From: Hofstenia miamia
Taxonomy: Eukaryota; Xenacoelomorpha; Acoela
Reading direction: 5' to 3'
Assembly: GCA_004352715.1 (NCBI GenBank)
Contig: SCFE01000025.1
Coordinates: 1,954,710 to 2,018,709, forward strand
Length of the DNA stretch: 64,000 bases
Shown here: positions 59,560 through 64,000 of the stretch, piece by piece
How the letters are laid out: every line of letters starts with the position of its first letter
Position numbering within the stretch: the first letter of the stretch is position 1
Made by a program: the position numbers and the translations under genes
The notes under the pieces: generated by a model
Databases searched by the model: none
What the model was told of the DNA's origin: nothing
What the model saw: only the letters and a program-made list of their open reading frames with translations

Positions 59560-60256
59560 GGTACTTTTGCGTTATCTCCTCCAACCCCCCAAACCGCCCC
59601 CTCCAACACAAATATTTACAAAAATATAGTTTATCAATATAATAGTTATAGACCTAACTCAAACCCCCTCCACAGCTTTGATATTAACCCACACCATAAC
59701 CCTAATCCTTAAACTAACTCTGCTCACACCTTAGTCCTAAACCTTACCCAAACAATATGTATGCAATGATATGCAAATTTATTATTAATATTAGTAAGTT
59801 TTAATATGAATTATAAAATAATTATTATATACTACTATTAGTATATTAAATAGTGGTTCAACCACGCGACTTTTGTTTGTTTACAAAGCAATTATAAGAT
59901 TTGGCAATCTTTATTCAATCAACACATCGCCTTTTCCCTCAAATCTTTTTACGTAGTGACTTCGTTTCAAAGCCCTCTTAAAGGGCTTTGCATTGTTTAC
60001 ATAATTCAAAATGAATGTTTTCATTGAGACGGCTCTATCATGATAAAGAATATAGTATAATATTAGGTTTATGGTTTGGGGTAAGATTAGGATTAACGTA
60101 CAATTTACCTCAAAGTTAGTTTTGTGTTTAGGGTTATGTCTTAGGTTAAGGGTAGTTTTATGGATATAGTTAGAGTTAGGGTTAAGGTTATAATTATTTT
60201 GTTGAAATAGCCTATTTTTACAAAAATTTGAGTGGGGGAAATAACGCAAAAGTACC
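59560..60256. mobile_element. MITE with perfect 8-bp TSD and telomere-like arms
   Basis: GAGTGATT stands exactly at 59552-59559 and 60257-60264. Terminal inverted repeat GGTACTTTTGCGTTAT. Left arm C-rich (CCCCCCAAACCGCCCCC, then AACCCTAATCC variants at about 59695-59755). Right arm G-rich (GGTTAAGG, TTAGGG and TTAGAG variants at about 60060-60195). Read from either end, both arms give CCCTAA-like units, so the internal repeats are inverted too. 697 bp, no coding. Superfamily unsettled (hAT or another group with 8-bp duplications). Confidence 0.75.
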
Positions 60257-60264
60257 GAGTGATT

Positions 60265-60630
60265 TTTTCAAATTATTGATCCGGTCTTCCGTAATACAAA
60301 CCTTGATCCAACCATTACACGAAATATTTCTTGCTACGGAATATTTCTATCGCGAGATGGCGTACGAAAATTGATTTCGCGTGCTATCTTAATACATGGC
60401 ATAAAAAATATTTTTAGCGATTGCTCTAAATTGGCTTGCATTTTTCAACCGCCTCGAAATCTTTCTGAATGACCAAGCAATGTGCATTGTAGTGCTGTTT
60501 TTTCTTCAAAGGAAATGTTTGTTAGATTTTGGGCAATTTGCCCTTTATTTGCCCATATACTTTCTTAAGAATACATATAATAAAGTATTTTTAGCGATTT
60601 ACCTAAAGTGGTCTGATTATATATATATAT
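60265..60630. other. Intergenic, nothing recognised
   Basis: AT-rich. TTTTTAGCGATT occurs twice (about 60409 and 60589), probably an old repeat. Confidence 0.35.
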
Positions 60631-60632
60631 AT

Positions 60633-61785
60633 TAGGGATGGGATGCAGATAGGGAATTGAATATAACGGATAATTTGACTGACGGATACCGGATAATATA
60701 TTGTTCAATTATTACAAGGCAACTAGAAATAGAACTTTAAATAAGTATGACCTTAGCTATTTTTATGACAAAATATGACCGAATTAAATTATATATGCCT
60801 TAAAATATGATCATCCATTTTTCAAAAGGATCCATTTAAGCAATATAAAACGTTTTTTTATTACTGAGAACAAGATATAAACAAATACAAAATCTCTTAC
60901 ACTATAATAACTCAATATTTTAAAGCAATTGTTTCACAAGTTATTAACAACAGCACATAAATTTCCATACATTATTGTGGTTAAGCTTTCTGTCATGGTC
61001 CAAGAGTTTTCTCAACATATAGAAACATCTCTCAACTGCTGTTGATGTTGCTTGACATTTTCGTAATTTTACATACAATTTCGATTAATTGTCCATCCTC
61101 TTTCCTTCCATTTTAGTTATGAAACCCGTATTTTCTAATCGTGCCTTGATATAGGCGATTATTTCACAGATATCATTTCCAGGATCAAGGGTGGGAGTAA
61201 TAACAACATCTGGTGGAATTTCACCTCGGTCAAACATTGAACAACTTTTATTTTTTATGATAGCAATTATATTGTGAACACTAATATATTTTGCCTAAAT
61301 ACGCATGGCACAATTCTGCAGCACGTGTGCCTTGCAAAATCATCCTCAAATATTACAGTTGTATTTTTCCAAATATGACTTTTTATGACTTCATAGCATC
61401 CTATTTAACTGCACACCATGTCTGAATATCATCTAATTTTAAATAGACTGCAAATTTGACCAACAGAATGAAGTATTACATCTATGACTTTTGTTTGCCT
61501 TAATTATTAGTGAAGAACAATCTCATTTCTCAATTAAAATCGACCTCCTGTGAACGAAAATAAATAAATATTAAATAGACTGTGTTCTGATATGTCAGAT
61601 CAACAACTTGTTTTTTGAATGACAACTTCCATATAATGGAAAATATAGCTTTTTCCTCGAAAATTTCATTTTTAAATCAAGTTGTAGCTCAGAATATGTT
61701 ATCCTGCAAAATCCGATAAACAAGTTAAATTTTACCGGATGTCCGGATCCGGTTTTATAATTACCGGATTCCGGCATACTCCTAA
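60633..61785 (-). mobile_element. Decayed hAT element inside a (TA)n tract
   Basis: Ends TTAGGGATGGGATGC and, inverted, TTAGGAGTATGCCGG, each touching TA repeats (60619-60632 and 61784-61810). An 8-bp duplication of TA repeats would be invisible. The subterminal arms carry CCGGAT/ATCCGG motifs. A hAT transposase remnant lies within on the minus strand. Confidence 0.6.
60962..61056 (-). pseudogene. hAT transposase C-terminal (dimerisation) remnant
   Basis: About 32 codons read STAVERCFYMLRKLL, DHDRKL and NNVWK, the conserved hAT C-terminal block (SxAxERxFSxxxxLLxxxRxxxxxxNV). The flanking sequence has stops and shifts, so nothing longer can be read. Confidence 0.6.
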
Positions 61786-62216
61786 TATATATATATATAT
61801 ATATATATATCAGAATGTTAAATAACCATATTAAAAACATTAAATTATTCCAAATAACAATATTTGATTTCTTAGTCAAAGTTGACATTTGAAGAAAGGT
61901 TTTTTATAATTTACTTTTGATGAACACAACTATTGAAAAAAAAGAATATTCCTTAAATTAATGGAAATTTTTTTCAATGTTGTAAATAAAACACATCTTT
62001 TGTGCTACGTTTAGAAAAAAGACCTGAACAGGATGGGAAAATTTAGAAAGCAGGAAAGCTTTTAACTGAAGGAATTATTTTGAAGGACTTTTTACTTGAA
62101 AATTGAAAAATCAGTAATAATTTTAATTAGAAAATTGTTTTATGTTTAAACAAGTTATTTGTATTCGACTTCAGTACATAAAATGTTGCCTTTCAATGTA
62201 CAAAAATAGTCAAATA

Positions 62217-63272
62217 TTAAGCTTTCTGAATGTTCATATTGAAACTTGGGGGACTTCTGGCAAGTCCTAACATAGCTTTATCATCATCAATTGAGTCTGT
62301 TTTGTTTCTTAAAGAGAACGTAAAATTTTTAATGATATTAGCGAGGAAAACGAAGGCCTCAATTCGCGCAATTCTTTCACCGAAACAAATTCGTGGACCA
62401 ATTCCAAAGGGCATAAATCCATCAGGTATTTCAACATTTCCATTATTAAGAAAGTTATTGATATCAAACGTGTCCGGATTTTTAAATATTTTACGATCGC
62501 GGTTCATGCAAAAAATTGAAACGTCAATAATTGTCCCTTTAGGAAAGGTGTAACCATTTGATGAAAATGCATCTGTCACCAAATGTGGAATGACAGTTGG
62601 TGCTATTGTTCCAAATCGTAGCGATTCCAATAAAAATGCGTGACACAAAGGTAGATTTTTCATATCACTATATTCAATGCGTTCAGACGTCATATTTTCA
62701 GAAATTTCAGTTTTCAAAAGTTTTTGAATATCCGGATGATTACGAAGAAAATAAACAGCCCATAATAATGCTGTAGATGTAGTATCTGTACCTGCAAGAA
62801 ACATATCAAACATAACTGATGTCATCATATCTTCTGCTTTGATATTAGGATTTTGCTGAAAGTCTTTAACAAACGTTTTCAGTAAGCAGTCCTCTTGAGT
62901 TATTTCAAAATCATTTGCGTCTTTTCTGAGATGGGTCTGCTGACTTTTGACATGCTTTTTTGTAAATTTTCGAATATTAGCCACCGCAGAAACGAAGTCT
63001 TCTACTTCTTGATTATATATTAAGGGAAACCTCCTTAGAAATTGAGGAAGGAATATTTGTATATTCGTTATAATAGTTCCTGAGGTAAACACATTTATGC
63101 TGTGATATAAACGCTTGAATTCCGGATTGTCGTAAGGAAAGCGCAATCCAAAACAAAGCTGACAAATTACGTTTGTTGTAGCAGTCGCAAACAAGTGATT
63201 TAAATCATCTTTGTTACTTGCCGCCTGAATAGAAGCTATGCCTTCCAGCAAATATTCGCACTCAATGTTTAC
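62217..63272 (-). CDS. Cytochrome P450, CYP2-clan type, 3' exon
   Basis: One open exon of 351 codons plus stop, covering about the last 70% of a P450 (full length is near 490-500). Motifs in order: I-helix FLAGTDTTSTALLWA (oxygen activation), K-helix ESLR, the meander site worn to PDTFDINNF in place of PERF, heme loop FMPFGIGPRICFGERIAR with the Cys thiolate ligand, and a C-terminal PPSFNM. CYP2-clan enzymes are ER-anchored mono-oxygenases of xenobiotics or lipids; the substrate cannot be told. The start shown is a splice acceptor (GTTTTAG before 63272, minus strand, phase 0), followed by VNIECEYLLEGIASIQ. The membrane anchor and C-helix exons should lie at higher coordinates and were not convincingly found up to 64000. 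Confidence 0.85.
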   Translation of the reverse strand, partial: VNIECEYLLEGIASIQAASNKDDLNHLFATATTNVICQLCFGLRFPYDNPEFKRLYHSINVFTSGTIITNIQIFLPQFLRRFPLIYNQEVEDFVSAVANIRKFTKKHVKSQQTHLRKDANDFEITQEDCLLKTFVKDFQQNPNIKAEDMMTSVMFDMFLAGTDTTSTALLWAVYFLRNHPDIQKLLKTEISENMTSERIEYSDMKNLPLCHAFLLESLRFGTIAPTVIPHLVTDAFSSNGYTFPKGTIIDVSIFCMNRDRKIFKNPDTFDINNFLNNGNVEIPDGFMPFGIGPRICFGERIARIEAFVFLANIIKNFTFSLRNKTDSIDDDKAMLGLARSPPSFNMNIQKA

Positions 63273-64000
63273 CTAAAACATGACTCCTTAAAACTTATAA
63301 ATCACACAATTAAAAATATGATCAACAATATGTTAACAACATAAGGTTCAAAATTACTTGAATCGTGTAAAGTTACGCAGCGTTTTAAATAAAGTTCCTT
63401 CAATCCAAAATTTATCGGTCACAGTCTGGGGCGAATCCAGAAAGATATCACTTAGGGATTTCGGTGATGCAGGAAATAGTTTAACTCTATAGGCCCTATA
63501 GGGGACTTGTGTATATCTACTATACCTGATTTATGTCATCTTCCATGCGTCACTGATTTAGCAGCAATGTAGACATTTTTGAAGCAATGGTAAATATGAT
63601 TCAATTATGAACTGAACGGATTCCCATTTAATATCATTTTCGATTACATGTGATGTCATAAAGAAAATAAAATTATGCTTCCCGTCCAACTGAAACATTT
63701 AATGCTGTTTCAGTAACCCAATTATACGTTATTGTCAATCAGAAGGACCTTATTTTTTTCAAATCGTAATTGGAAATTTTTTGGTTGTGCTAGGCAGGAT
63801 TGGCCTGAAACGTTACGATTGAAAATAGAGCTGAGATGGACCAGTACCGTAACGAAATTCTTCGAGCTTGGATCAAAATATGCTTGCATTTACAAGTATG
63901 GTAAAAAATAAGGCAATTTGACCATTTTTCCTAAATTTCGAAGAATTCATCTTAGAATTCATTGAACGAATCTATTTCAACTTTCTTTGGAATTAGGGCT
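63273..64000. other. Upstream side of the P450 exon; no exon assigned
   Basis: Probably intron. A short stretch at 63359-63440 reads GTLFKTLRNFTRFK on the minus strand, loosely like a P450 C-helix, but the splice phases do not join (see the rejected items). Confidence 0.35.

Noticed and set aside
63359-63440. Minus-strand GTLFKTLRNFTRFK as the upstream P450 exon (C-helix)
   Set aside because: The pattern is suggestive, but both possible donors (phase 1 or 2) fail to join the phase-0 acceptor at 63272, and about 17 expected residues would be missing.
1-64000. tRNA, rRNA, CRISPR or operon features
   Set aside because: No cloverleaf, rRNA core or regularly spaced repeat array was found; the gene structure is eukaryotic.

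Overview
The window looks like nuclear DNA from an AT-rich invertebrate animal. It has split genes with GT/AG introns of about 0.6 to 2.4 kb, a class A GPCR, an EHD-family membrane-remodelling GTPase and a CYP2-clan cytochrome P450. Between them lie animal-type transposons: PHD-finger LINEs, an R4/Dong-like LINE end, a Ty3/gypsy-type element, mariners, hAT MITEs and a P-element relative. (TA)n tracts are everywhere and all three long assembly gaps lie at or inside them. Degenerate TTAGGG-like motifs inside one MITE would fit a TTAGGG-telomere lineage. I cannot name the phylum.

Layout. 0-12 kb: mostly non-coding, with a 1.7 kb hAT-like element (112-1778), three-copy dispersed-repeat segments, and one well-supported but unidentified minus-strand coding exon (4978-5433). 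12-16 kb: a mariner N-terminal fragment beside a gap, then a decayed plus-strand LINE with PHD-type ORF1, endonuclease and RT. 16-21.3 kb: nothing recognisable. 21.3-28.8 kb: a LINE C-terminal scrap, then a five-exon GPCR gene encoding 390 aa. Its introns hold a hAT MITE and, antisense, a P-element transposase remnant. 29-36.2 kb: an LTR-like fragment, an internally deleted mariner with long inverted repeats, and a nearly full-length but broken minus-strand LINE of the same type as the first. 37-38.4 kb: a mariner with TIRs and one frameshift. 39.5-44.7 kb: a composite TTAA-flanked DNA element with subterminal repeats, a nested hAT MITE, a gap and a 60-bp palindrome. 44.7-48.9 kb: an LTR retrotransposon (5' LTR, tRNA-Arg-type primer site, decayed gag and protease, start of RT), truncated. 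49.2-49.6 kb: an R4/Dong-like LINE 3' end between (TAA)n tracts. 52.3-52.9 kb: an RT scrap. 55.8-58.5 kb: the EHD gene with small MITEs in its intron. 58.9-61.8 kb: three DNA-element remnants. 62.2-63.3 kb: the 3' exon of a minus-strand P450 whose 5' exons lie beyond the recognised region.

The three host genes (receptor, endocytic-recycling ATPase, mono-oxygenase) show no sign of working together. Neither a CRISPR-like array, a gene cluster nor any operon-like organisation is visible. The most unusual items are the divergent EHD protein (altered G4 motif, EH-domain Trp to Phe), the MITE with telomere-like arms, and the TTAA composite element.
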